A stretch of 64,000 bases of DNA from Bauldia litoralis (GTDB lineage: Bacteria; Pseudomonadota; Alphaproteobacteria; Rhizobiales; Kaistiaceae). Below are positions 29,600-37,964 of the stretch, piece after piece (within the stretch, counting starts at the first letter, position 1; every line of letters begins with the position of its first letter). The translations under genes and the position numbers were made by a program. The DNA lies in NCBI GenBank assembly GCA_945882315.1, contig CAMCWB010000002.1, forward strand, positions 45,021-109,020, written 5' to 3'. Under the pieces are notes generated by a model. The model was not told where the DNA came from. It saw nothing but the letters and a program-made list of their open reading frames with translations, and did no database searches.

Positions 29600-31003
29600 C
29601 TAGACCTTTTCCGCCGCGGCGCGGGTGCGCTGGGCGATGAATTGCATGACCGCGGCGCCGTCATTGGCGAGCGCCGTGAATTCTTCCCGTCGCGACAGGA
29701 GGTCGCTGAGGGCTACCGGCAGGACTGGCGTCTCGCCCGTCGCCGTGGCGACCGCTTCCGTGAACTTTGCCGGATGCGCGGTCGACAGCGTCACCATCGG
29801 CAGGTCGACGTGCCGGAAGCGCTTGGCGACGGCGAGGCCGACGGCGGTATGCGGGTCGGGCAGGAAGCCGGTCTTCTCGCGGACCTCCCGGATCGTCGCG
29901 AACGTCTCGGCCTCGTCGGCGCGCCCGGCCGAGAAATCCCGGCGGATCGCTTCGAGCGCCGTTGCCTCGATCGAGAAGCCGCCGCCCGCCAGGTCGGCCA
30001 TCAACGCGCGGATCGCGCCGGCGTCGCGGCCATAGGCCTCGAACAGCAGCCGCTCGAAATTCGACGAGATCTGGATGTCCATCGAGGGCGACGCCGTCGC
30101 GGTGACGTCGCGGAGCTCGTAGCGGCCGGTCTCGATGGCCCGCGCCAGGATGTCGTTTGAATTGGTGGCGATGACCAGCCGGTCGATCGGCAGGCCCATC
30201 CGCTTGGCGACGTAGCCGGCAAAGATATCGCCGAAATTGCCGGTCGGCACCGTGAAGGACACCGGCCGGGCCGGCCCACCGACGGCGACGGCCGCGGTGA
30301 AGTAATAGACGACCTGGACGAGGATGCGCGCCCAGTTGATCGAGTTGACGCCGGAGAGGTTGACCTGGTCGCGGAAGCGCCCGTTGTTGAAGAGGCCTTT
30401 GACGATCGCCTGGCAGTCGTCGAAGGTGCCGTCGATGGCGAGCGCGTGGACATTCGACGCTGCCGCCGTGGTCATCTGGCGCTGCTGCACCGGCGACACG
30501 CGACCCTGCGGGAAGAGGATGAAGACGTCGGCATTGTCGCGGTCGCGGAAGGCCTCGATCGCCGCGCCGCCGGTATCCCCCGAAGTGGCGCCGACGATCG
30601 TCACGCGCATTTTGCGCTCGGCCAGCACATGGTCCATCAGCCGCGCCAGGAGCTGCATCGCGACGTCCTTGAAGGCGAGCGTCGGCCCGTGGAAGAGCTC
30701 GACCACCCATTCTTCCGGCGCGAGCTGGCGGAGCGGCGCGACGCTGGCGTCGCTGAAGGTCGCATAGGCTTCCTGGCACATGCGCATCAGCGCATAGTCG
30801 GAGATCTCGCCGCCGATGAAGGGCCGCATGACCTCGACCGCGACCTCGGAATAGGTCCGGCCGGCGAAACCGGCGATCTCTTCCCTGGACAGGCTGGGCC
30901 AGCTCTCGGGAACGTAAAGTCCGCCGTCGCGGGCAAGCCCGGCGAGGAGGACATCCGAGAAGCCGAGCACGGGCGCTTGCCCGCGCGTACTCACATATTT
31001 CAC
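29600..31003 (-). CDS. thrC: Threonine synthase
   Basis: PLP enzyme converting O-phosphohomoserine to threonine. 467 residues. MKYVSTRGQAPVLGFSDVL opening; the PLP lysine is in HGPTLAFKDVAMQLL; the phosphate-binding VGATSGDTGGAAIEAF segment follows. First gene of a run with the M16 peptidase and GNAT genes. Confidence 0.97.
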   Translation of the reverse strand: MKYVSTRGQAPVLGFSDVLLAGLARDGGLYVPESWPSLSREEIAGFAGRTYSEVAVEVMRPFIGGEISDYALMRMCQEAYATFSDASVAPLRQLAPEEWVVELFHGPTLAFKDVAMQLLARLMDHVLAERKMRVTIVGATSGDTGGAAIEAFRDRDNADVFILFPQGRVSPVQQRQMTTAAASNVHALAIDGTFDDCQAIVKGLFNNGRFRDQVNLSGVNSINWARILVQVVYYFTAAVAVGGPARPVSFTVPTGNFGDIFAGYVAKRMGLPIDRLVIATNSNDILARAIETGRYELRDVTATASPSMDIQISSNFERLLFEAYGRDAGAIRALMADLAGGGFSIEATALEAIRRDFSAGRADEAETFATIREVREKTGFLPDPHTAVGLAVAKRFRHVDLPMVTLSTAHPAKFTEAVATATGETPVLPVALSDLLSRREEFTALANDGAAVMQFIAQRTRAAAEKV

Positions 31004-31205
31004 CTGGGGTTCAGCCTTCCGAGAAAAACACGCATGACGCCGATATGAAAAGTGACCGTAGCCTTCGCCCCTTCAGCGGGCAAGCAGGCGCCGCGAAAGC
31101 GCCGTTATTGACTTGGAACTATCCGTCGCCAAGCCGAATCCGGGCTGATATAGGTGCCGCGCGTCGCGCGTCGATAAAGAATTAAGCAGGGGTGGAGCCG
31201 CTTTT

Positions 31206-31778
31206 ATGATTTGGCGATTTCGCGCAGGGCTGCGGGTTGCGTTCGCCCTCTCGCTCGTGGCGACGCTTGCCGCCTGCTCGTCGACCGGCGGCGGTTCGGG
31301 CATCACCAAGATATTCAGCAAACCCGACAAGCCGGACGACATCCCGGCCGACTATTTCATCAAGAAGGGCTACTGCCCGCCGATCCGCGTCCGCGGCGGC
31401 ACCGGGGTCTACACGACCTATGAGCGCGGCAAGGATGCCGATCCGACCGCCGTCCGCTATTCGGCCTCGATCGGCCGCACGGCACGGGAATGCAGCCCGA
31501 CCGGCAGCGGACTGGCGATCAAGGTGGCTGTGGCTGGCCGCACCGTGGGCGGGCCGAAGGGCGCGGCGGGCGACGTTTCCCTGCCGATCCGTGTCGTCAT
31601 CACACGGGCGGATGCCAGCGTTGCCTATTCGCAGCTCTACAAGATCGGCGTGAACCTGCAGCCGCCCGATCTCGGCGCCGATTTCCAGCAGGTCTTCACC
31701 CCGATCGACCTGCCGCTGGCTGCCGATGAGCGCGACGTGACGATCTATGTCGGCTTCGACGAAGGAAAACCGGGATAA
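31206..31778 (+). CDS. Predicted lipoprotein, conserved hypothetical
   Basis: 190 residues with signal peptide RVAFALSLVATLAAC (lipobox LAAC, lipidated cysteine near residue 24). The mature part has PDDIPADYFIKKGYCPPIRV, GRTARECSP and a beta-rich C-terminal half (VSLPIRVVITRADASVAYS). I do not recognise a characterised family. It lies divergent from thrC and upstream of the glycine riboswitch, but is probably a separate transcription unit. Confidence 0.7.
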   Translation: MIWRFRAGLRVAFALSLVATLAACSSTGGGSGITKIFSKPDKPDDIPADYFIKKGYCPPIRVRGGTGVYTTYERGKDADPTAVRYSASIGRTARECSPTGSGLAIKVAVAGRTVGGPKGAAGDVSLPIRVVITRADASVAYSQLYKIGVNLQPPDLGADFQQVFTPIDLPLAADERDVTIYVGFDEGKPG

Positions 31779-31812
31779 TCCGGTTGCCACCTCGTCGCCA
31801 AGCCGGGGTCGA

Positions 31813-31841
31813 TTGACTCACGCCAGACCGGGCCTTACCTC
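31813..31841 (+). promoter_or_regulatory. Candidate sigma-70 promoter for the gcv operon
   Basis: TTGACT at 31813-31818, a 17-bp spacer and TACCTC at 31836-31841. The -35 is good and the -10 weak. It lies about 60 bp before the riboswitch aptamers, as expected for the operon promoter. Confidence 0.4.
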
Positions 31842-31899
31842 AGAAGGGCCGGGTGAGACTCGCAGCCCGGTCTTCGGACTTCCGTAAAGTTCGATGCGA

Positions 31900-32095
31900 C
31901 GACCGCCGGGAGAGACCGGAGCGGCCAAAAGCCGTTCCGGCGCCGAAGGAGCAACCGCCCCGGAAACTCTCAGGCCAACGGACCGGACGGTCGGCGAGGC
32001 TCTGGAAAGCAGCCGCTTGCGGCTCACCGAAGGAGTAACCGCGCAGCCTCGATTTCGGCGCGGGAAATCTCTCAGGTTCTCGGGACAGAGGGGGC
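31900..32095 (+). ncRNA. Tandem glycine riboswitch (two aptamers)
   Basis: Two consecutive glycine aptamers. Aptamer 1, about 31903-31989, has GGGAGAGACC, GCCGAAGGAGCAACCGCC and AAACTCTCAGGCCAACGGACC. Aptamer 2, about 31991-32093, has GGCTCTGGAAAGC, CACCGAAGGAGTAACCGC and AAATCTCTCAGGTTCTCGG. The paired GCCGAAGG / CTCTCAGG elements are diagnostic. It ends about 55 bp before gcvT, where it should turn on glycine cleavage when glycine is plentiful. Confidence 0.95.
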
Positions 32096-32149
32096 GCGGA
32101 CGGATCGCGAGATCCGTGCCGTAGCCGTGACTCTGACCGGGACGAGCCC

Positions 32150-33325
32150 ATGGGCGACAACCACGCATCCGAAACCCTCCGCGAGACACCGCTTGCCGCG
32201 GCGCATCGCGCCCTCGGCGCCCGCATGGTGCCCTTCGCCGGCTATGCCATGCCGGTCCAGTATCCGAGCGGCATCCTCGCCGAGCATAAATGGACCCGCG
32301 AGCATGCCGGTCTCTTCGACGTCTCCCATATGGGCCCGTCCTTTCTCTCGCTGGCCAAGCCTTCCGGCGACCCCGAAGCCGATCATGCCGCCGTCGCGGC
32401 CATCGTCGAATCGCTCACCTGCGGCGACATTCGCAGCCTCAAGCCTGGCCGCATCCGCTACACGCTCCTGATGAACGATGAGGGCGGCGTCCTCGACGAT
32501 CTGATGGTCGCCCGGCCGGCCGCCGAAGCCTGGTCCGGCACGCTCTATATCGTCGTCAACGCCGACACCAAGGAGGCCGATTTCGCGCGCTTCCAGGCGG
32601 CTGCCGGCGACACGGCCGAACTGACTCGTGCCGACGATGGCGGCCTCCTCGCCCTGCAGGGGCCGGAAGCCGTCGCCGTGATGCGCGACATCATCCCGAG
32701 CGTCGCCGATCTCGGCTTCATGACCTACGGCTCCTTTGCCTATGAGGGCGAAAAGCTGGTGATCTCCCGCTCCGGCTATACCGGTGAGGACGGCGTCGAG
32801 ATCCTCGTGCCGCCGACGCTCGTCGCCGCATTCTGGGAAAGGCTTCTCGCCGACCCGCGCGTCCGCCCGATCGGCCTCGGCGCCCGTGATTCGCTACGGC
32901 TCGAAGCCGGCCTGCCGCTTTACGGCCACGACCTCGACTCGACGACTTCGCCGATCGAGGCCGATCTCGGCTTCGCGCTCTCCAAGCGCCGGCGGGAGGA
33001 GGGCGGCTTCCCCGGCTACGACCGGATCAGGCGCGAACTCCAGGAGGGGACGGGCCGCAAGCGCGTCGGCCTCGCCGTCGAAGGCAAAGCGCCGGCCCGC
33101 GACGGCACGGAAATCCTGGATGAATCCGGCCGCAAGGTCGGCATTGTCACTTCGGGCGGCTTCGGCCCGACGATCGGCGCCCCGATCGCCATGGGCTATG
33201 TCGAAAGTTCCTTAGCGGCGCCGGGCACGCCGCTGACGCTCGTCGTCCGTGGCAAGAATCTTGCGGCGCGTGTCGCAGCACTACCCTTCGTTCCGCATCG
33301 CTATTTCCGCAAATCGAATCCCTGA
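32150..33325 (+). CDS. gcvT: Glycine cleavage system T protein (aminomethyltransferase)
   Basis: Moves the methylene group from aminomethyl-lipoyl-H protein to tetrahydrofolate, releasing ammonia. 391 residues. MVPFAGYAMPVQYPSGI and EHAGLFDVSHMG form the folate-binding start; the SRSGYTGEDGVEI and SLRLEAGLPLYGHD blocks are typical. First gene after the glycine riboswitch. Confidence 0.97.
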   Translation: MGDNHASETLRETPLAAAHRALGARMVPFAGYAMPVQYPSGILAEHKWTREHAGLFDVSHMGPSFLSLAKPSGDPEADHAAVAAIVESLTCGDIRSLKPGRIRYTLLMNDEGGVLDDLMVARPAAEAWSGTLYIVVNADTKEADFARFQAAAGDTAELTRADDGGLLALQGPEAVAVMRDIIPSVADLGFMTYGSFAYEGEKLVISRSGYTGEDGVEILVPPTLVAAFWERLLADPRVRPIGLGARDSLRLEAGLPLYGHDLDSTTSPIEADLGFALSKRRREEGGFPGYDRIRRELQEGTGRKRVGLAVEGKAPARDGTEILDESGRKVGIVTSGGFGPTIGAPIAMGYVESSLAAPGTPLTLVVRGKNLAARVAALPFVPHRYFRKSNP

Positions 33326-33336
33326 CGAGGTAAGAC

Positions 33337-33708
33337 ATGTCGACCCGTTACACCCGCGATCACGAATGGATCCGCCTCGATGGCGATCTCGCCACGATCG
33401 GCATCACCGACTACGCCCAGGACCAGCTCGGCGACATCGTCTTCGTCGAACTGCCTGAGATCGGCCGCAAGCTCGACAAGGGCGGCGAGGCGGCTGTCGT
33501 CGAATCGGTCAAGGCGGCGAGCGAGATCTTCGCGCCGGCCGCCGGCGAGGTCGTCGAGGTCAACGCGGCGCTCTCCGACCAGCCCGCCTCGGTCAACGAG
33601 GACCCCGAAGGCGCCGGCTGGTTTATGAAGGTGAAGCTCACCGACAAGACGAGCCTCGACGGCCTCATGGATGAAGTCGCCTACAAGGCCTACCTCGAGA
33701 CGATCTGA
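33337..33708 (+). CDS. gcvH: Glycine cleavage system H protein
   Basis: Lipoyl carrier of 123 residues. The lipoylated lysine is in [14 protein letters not shown], and [19 protein letters not shown] is the conserved start. It follows gcvT by 11 bp. Confidence 0.97.
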   Translation: MSTRYTRDHEWIRLDGDLATIGITDYAQDQLGDIVFVELPEIGRKLDKGGEAAVVESVKAASEIFAPAAGEVVEVNAALSDQPASVNEDPEGAGWFMKVKLTDKTSLDGLMDEVAYKAYLETI

Positions 33709-33712
33709 GACC

Positions 33713-34198
33713 ATGGCCGGGCACAGCTACACGGCGACGGTGGAATGGCGGCGCGGCGAGGGCGACTTCGCCAAGGGCCGCTACTCGCGCGCCCATGTCT
33801 GGCGCTTCGACGGTGGCATCGAGATCGCCGCCTCGGCTTCGCCCTATGTCGTGCCCAAGCCCTTTTCGGTGGAGGAGGCGATCGATCCCGAGGAAGCCTT
33901 CATCGCCTCGCTCTCCTCCTGCCACATGCTGACCTTCATCGACATCGCCCGCCGCGCCGGCTTCGTCACCGAGTCCTATGAGGACACGGCCGAAGGCGTC
34001 ATGGAGCGGCTCGAAGCCGGGCGCTGGTGGGTGGCGAAGGTCACGCTTCGCCCGACGCTCGTCTTCTCCGGCAGCGCGCCGGACGCGGCGACGCTCGCCG
34101 ACCTGCATCACAAGGCCCATGAGGCCTGCTTCATCGCCAATTCCGTCAAGACCGAGATCGTGATCGATGCACCGCGCCTCGCCACGAAGGAGCTATGA
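33713..34198 (+). CDS. OsmC/Ohr family peroxidase-like protein
   Basis: 161 residues with the OsmC fold: start [36 protein letters not shown] holding the first redox cysteine, and [14 protein letters not shown] holding the second. Expected to reduce organic hydroperoxides using lipoylated or other dithiol donors. It lies inside the glycine cleavage operon: 4 bp after gcvH, and its stop overlaps the gcvPA start (ATGA). As Ohr proteins can use lipoyl proteins as reductant, the position next to the lipoyl carrier H may be functional; that is inference. Confidence 0.9.
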   Translation: MAGHSYTATVEWRRGEGDFAKGRYSRAHVWRFDGGIEIAASASPYVVPKPFSVEEAIDPEEAFIASLSSCHMLTFIDIARRAGFVTESYEDTAEGVMERLEAGRWWVAKVTLRPTLVFSGSAPDAATLADLHHKAHEACFIANSVKTEIVIDAPRLATKEL

Positions 34199-35544
34199 GC
34201 ATGCGCTATCTGCCCCATTCCGATGCCGACCGCGAAGCGATGCTCGCCCGCATCGGCGTCGGCGCCATCGACGAGCTTTTCGCCGATATCCCGGCCGACA
34301 AGCTGCTGCGGGCGCCGCTCGATCTGCCCGCGACCAAGAGCGAAATCGAGGTCGAGCGCATCCTCGGCAGGATGGCCGGCAAGAATGTCCCGGCCGGCTC
34401 GGTGCCCTTCTTCGTCGGCGCCGGCGCCTATCGCCACCATGTCCCGGCGAGCGTCGACCATCTCATCCAGCGCTCGGAATTCCTGACCAGCTACACGCCC
34501 TACCAGCCCGAGATCGCCCAGGGCACGCTGCAATATCTCTTCGAGTTCCAGACCCAGGTGGCGAACCTCACCGCGATGGAGGTCGCCAACGCCTCCATGT
34601 ATGACGGCTCGACCGGCACCGCCGAGGCCGTGCTGATGGCCCACCGGCTGACGCGTAAGCGGAAGGCGGTGCTCTCCGGCGGCCTCCACCCGCAATACCG
34701 CGCCGTCGTCGAAACCGTCTCCGGCATGGCCGGCGACACAGTGAACGCGCTCGCCGCCGATCCGATGGGCACGGAGGCGATCCTTGCGTCGATTGACAAG
34801 GACACCTCCTGTGTCGTCGTCCAGTCGCCGTCCTTCTACGGCCATCTCATCGACCTGAAGCCGATTGCCGAAAAGGCGCATGAGGTCGGTGCGCTGCTGA
34901 TCGCCGTCTTCACCGAGGTCGTGGCGCTCGGCGCCATCGAGCCGCCCGGCGCGCAGGGCGCCGATATCGTCGTCGGCGAGGGCCAGTCGATCGGCAATCC
35001 GCTGACCTTCGGCGGTCCCTATGTCGGCCTCTTCGCGACGCGCCAGAAATATGTCCGCCAGATGCCCGGCCGCCTCTGCGGCGAGACGGTCGACGCCGAG
35101 GGAAGGCGCGGCTTCGTGCTGACGCTCTCGACCCGCGAGCAGCATATCCGTCGCGACAAGGCGACCTCCAACATCTGCACCAATTCCGGCCTCTGCTGCC
35201 TCGCCTTCACCATCCACATGTCGCTCCTCGGTGAGACCGGCCTGACACGGCTCGCCGCGCTCAACCACGCCAATGCGGTGAAGCTGGCTGAATCATTGTC
35301 CGAGGTTCCCGGCGTAACCGTCCTGAACGACTCGTTTTTCAACGAGTTCACCATCCGCGTCCCCGGCGCCGCCGCGGCGATCATCGAGAAGCTCGCGGCG
35401 AAGGGCGTGCTCGGCGGCGTCCCCGTCTCCCGCATCGACCAGAACCACCCCGAACTCAACGACCTCATCGTCGTCGCCTCGACGGAGATCAACACCGATG
35501 AAGACCGCGCCGCCTATGTGCAGGCGCTGAGGGAGATTATTTGA
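34195..35544 (+). CDS. gcvPA: Glycine dehydrogenase (decarboxylating) subunit 1
   Basis: N-terminal half of the P protein as a separate chain, 449 residues. [19 protein letters not shown] start, [15 protein letters not shown] segment ([14 protein letters not shown]), [16 protein letters not shown], and [13 protein letters not shown]. Forms an alpha2beta2 enzyme with gcvPB. Overlaps the OsmC gene and gcvPB at its two ends, so translation is coupled throughout. Confidence 0.96.
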   Translation: MSMRYLPHSDADREAMLARIGVGAIDELFADIPADKLLRAPLDLPATKSEIEVERILGRMAGKNVPAGSVPFFVGAGAYRHHVPASVDHLIQRSEFLTSYTPYQPEIAQGTLQYLFEFQTQVANLTAMEVANASMYDGSTGTAEAVLMAHRLTRKRKAVLSGGLHPQYRAVVETVSGMAGDTVNALAADPMGTEAILASIDKDTSCVVVQSPSFYGHLIDLKPIAEKAHEVGALLIAVFTEVVALGAIEPPGAQGADIVVGEGQSIGNPLTFGGPYVGLFATRQKYVRQMPGRLCGETVDAEGRRGFVLTLSTREQHIRRDKATSNICTNSGLCCLAFTIHMSLLGETGLTRLAALNHANAVKLAESLSEVPGVTVLNDSFFNEFTIRVPGAAAAIIEKLAAKGVLGGVPVSRIDQNHPELNDLIVVASTEINTDEDRAAYVQALREII

Positions 35545-37115
35545 TGCTGAACGAACAAGGCCGCCCGACGGCGCCGGTAGCCGCATCCAATGCAGGCGAC
35601 GTGCAGACCTTCACCGCCAATCGCGGCCTGCAGATCGAGGAGCCGTTGCTGTTCGAAGTTGGCCGCCTCGATGTGACCGGCGTTGACCTGCCCGAAGCCC
35701 CCAAGACGGCTTCAAGACTTGGCAATCACGCCCGCAAAACCCCGATCGATCTTCCCGGCCTCTCCGAGCCGGAGGCGATGCGCCATTACGTGCGCCTCAG
35801 CCAGAAGAACTACGCCATCGACACCGGCATCTATCCGCTCGGCTCCTGCACGATGAAGCATAATCCGCGCCTCAACGAGAAGATGGCGCGGCTACCGGGC
35901 TTCGGCGACATCCATCCGCTGCAGCCGCTCTCGACCGTTCCTGGTGCGCTGGAGCTCATCGCCGAGCTCGGGCGCTGGCTGCTGGCGGAAACCGGCATGC
36001 AGTCGGTCGCCATGAGCCCCAAGGCCGGCGCCCACGGCGAAGCTTGCGGCATGATGGCGATCAAGGCGGCGCTGGAAGCCCGCGGCGAGAGGCGCACCAC
36101 CGTACTCGTCCCGGAATCGGCGCATGGCACCAATCCGGCGACCGCGGCGCTGATCGGCTACAAGGTCGTCGATATTCCGGCGCGGCCGGACGGCACCGTC
36201 GATCCGGAAGAGGTCAGGGCACGTCTCAATGAAGACGTCGCGGCGATCATGCTGACCAATCCCAACACATGTGGCCTCTTCGAGCGCGACGTCGTCGCCA
36301 TCGCCGAGGCCGTCCATTCCGTCGGCGCCTACTTCTATGCCGACGGCGCCAATTTCAACGCCATCGTCGGCAAGGTCCGGCCGGGCGATCTCGGCGTCGA
36401 TGCGATGCACATCAACCTCCACAAGACCTTCTCGACGCCGCATGGCGGCGGCGGTCCGGGCGCCGGCCCGGTGGTCTTCTCGGAGAAGCTCGCGCCCTAC
36501 GCGCCAGTGCCTTTCGTGCGGCTCACGGATGCCGGCGCCGAATTCATCGAGACGCGCCGCCAGGCCGGCGACAGCGCCCATCCCTTCGGCCGCATCACCG
36601 CCTTCCACGGCCAGATGGGCATGTTCGTCCGCGCCATGTCCTACATGCTCTCGCATGGCTCCGACGGCATGCGTCAGGCGTCGGAGGACGCGGTGCTCAA
36701 CGCCAACTACATCCGCGCCGGGCTCCGTGACCTGATGAGCCAGCCCTTCGGCGACAAGCCCTGCATGCATGAGGCGCTGTTCGACGATTCCTTCCTCGAA
36801 GGGACCGGCGTCACCACGCTCGATTTCGCCAAAGCGATGATCGACGAGGGCTTCCACCCGATGACCATGTATTTCCCGCTGGTCGTCCACGGCGCCATGC
36901 TGATCGAGCCGACCGAGTCGGAATCGAAGGCTTCGCTCGATCTGTTCATCGCGACGCTTCGCGATCTCGTCCAGCGCGCCAAGCGCGGCGAGGTCGAGCG
37001 CTTCCACCAGGCGCCGCTGCTGGCGCCGCGTCGTCGCCTCGACGAGACCCGCGCCGCCCGCCAGCCGAAGCTCCGCTGGGAAAAGCCGGAGCCGTGGAGC
37101 GAAGCGGCCGAGTAG
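35544..37115 (+). CDS. gcvPB: Glycine dehydrogenase (decarboxylating) subunit 2
   Basis: C-terminal half of the P protein carrying the PLP site, 523 residues. The PLP lysine is in MHINLHKTFSTPHGGGGPG; PLGSCTMKHNPRLNEK and PESAHGTNPATAAL are conserved. The start overlaps the gcvPA stop (TGATG). Split P proteins contrast with the single long chain of Rhizobium and Brucella relatives. Confidence 0.97.
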   Translation: MLNEQGRPTAPVAASNAGDVQTFTANRGLQIEEPLLFEVGRLDVTGVDLPEAPKTASRLGNHARKTPIDLPGLSEPEAMRHYVRLSQKNYAIDTGIYPLGSCTMKHNPRLNEKMARLPGFGDIHPLQPLSTVPGALELIAELGRWLLAETGMQSVAMSPKAGAHGEACGMMAIKAALEARGERRTTVLVPESAHGTNPATAALIGYKVVDIPARPDGTVDPEEVRARLNEDVAAIMLTNPNTCGLFERDVVAIAEAVHSVGAYFYADGANFNAIVGKVRPGDLGVDAMHINLHKTFSTPHGGGGPGAGPVVFSEKLAPYAPVPFVRLTDAGAEFIETRRQAGDSAHPFGRITAFHGQMGMFVRAMSYMLSHGSDGMRQASEDAVLNANYIRAGLRDLMSQPFGDKPCMHEALFDDSFLEGTGVTTLDFAKAMIDEGFHPMTMYFPLVVHGAMLIEPTESESKASLDLFIATLRDLVQRAKRGEVERFHQAPLLAPRRRLDETRAARQPKLRWEKPEPWSEAAE

Positions 37116-37142
37116 CTATTCAACGAAACGGAACACACAAAA

Positions 37143-37159
37143 GCCCGCGCGAAGCGGGC
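37143..37159. terminator. Hairpin between gcvPB and the MhpD-family gene
   Basis: GCCCGC/GCGGGC 6-bp stem with a GCGAA loop, preceded by ACACAAAA. The A-run on the left and lack of a T-run on the right mean it would terminate better on the minus strand; on the plus strand it may only attenuate. It lies just before the next gene's RBS. Confidence 0.4.
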
Positions 37160-37170
37160 AGGGGGAAATC

Positions 37171-37884
37171 ATGTTTTCACGCACGCCGCTCGACGATCCG
37201 CGCATCGCCGCTGGCATGAACACGCAGTTCAAACTGCGCGCCGAACGCTTGGCCAAAGGCGAGACGCCGATCGGCTGGAAGGCGGGCTTCGGCGCTCCGA
37301 CGCCGCTGGCGAAACTGAAGCTCGAAGCGGCGCTGACCGGCTTCATGACCGACGGGACCAGCATCGCCTCCGGCTCGTCGATCTCGCTCGCCGGCTGGTC
37401 GAAGCCGGCGCTCGAGCTAGAGATCGCTATTTATATCGGCCGCGATGTCCCGGCCCGCGCCGACACCGAGACCGCCCGCGCCGCGATTGCCGCCATCGGC
37501 CCGGCGATCGAGATCGTCGACCTGAAGCCGCCGCTGGGCGATGTCGAATGGATCCTGTCCGGCAACATCTTCCACCGCTACGTCATCCTCGGCGATCGCG
37601 ACGCCTCGCGTGCCGGCGCCGATGTCGCCGGCCTCTCGGCGCGTGTCTCGCGCAACGGCGCCGAGGCCGCCACGACATGGGAGGTCGAAGCCCTGACCGG
37701 CCCGCTCGTCGCCATCGTCCAGCGCATCGCCGACACCGTCGCCGGCATGGGCGAGACGCTCCGCGCCGGCGAAGTCATCATCGCCGGCTCCCTCGCCGCG
37801 CCGCTTTTTCTCAACAGCGATGACCGCGAAGTCTCCTACACACTCGACCCGATCGGCAGCGTCTCGATCCGGATCGAAGGGTAG
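37171..37884 (+). CDS. 2-keto-4-pentenoate hydratase (MhpD/fumarylacetoacetase-like) family protein
   Basis: 237 residues. PIGWKAGFGAPTPLAKLKL, LELEIAIYIGRDVPAR with the metal-binding acidic residues, IGPAIEIVDLKPPLGDVEWIL, and a C-terminal GEVIIAGSLAAPLFL. This matches the hydratase/decarboxylase branch of aromatic catabolism, but no other meta-cleavage genes are adjacent, so the real substrate is unknown. The ATG follows GGGGGA. Confidence 0.82.
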   Translation: MFSRTPLDDPRIAAGMNTQFKLRAERLAKGETPIGWKAGFGAPTPLAKLKLEAALTGFMTDGTSIASGSSISLAGWSKPALELEIAIYIGRDVPARADTETARAAIAAIGPAIEIVDLKPPLGDVEWILSGNIFHRYVILGDRDASRAGADVAGLSARVSRNGAEAATTWEVEALTGPLVAIVQRIADTVAGMGETLRAGEVIIAGSLAAPLFLNSDDREVSYTLDPIGSVSIRIEG

Positions 37885-37895
37885 GGGCGCCGGGT

Positions 37896-37948
37896 CCTCC
37901 TCCGCGGAGCGGGGGAGGGCGACCGCCGAAGGCGGTGGAGGGGGCGAC
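37896..37948. repeat. Small palindromic intergenic element
   Basis: Two adjacent hairpins: CCTCCTCCGCGGAGCGGGG-type at 37896-37918 and ACCGCC/GGCGGT at 37922-37936, then a GGGGGCGACCGC tail. The sequence resembles rhizobial CTCCGCGGAGGG palindromes. It lies between the convergent MhpD-family and RND genes and may terminate both. Confidence 0.55.
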
Positions 37949-37964
37949 CGCGAACTCCGAGTAG

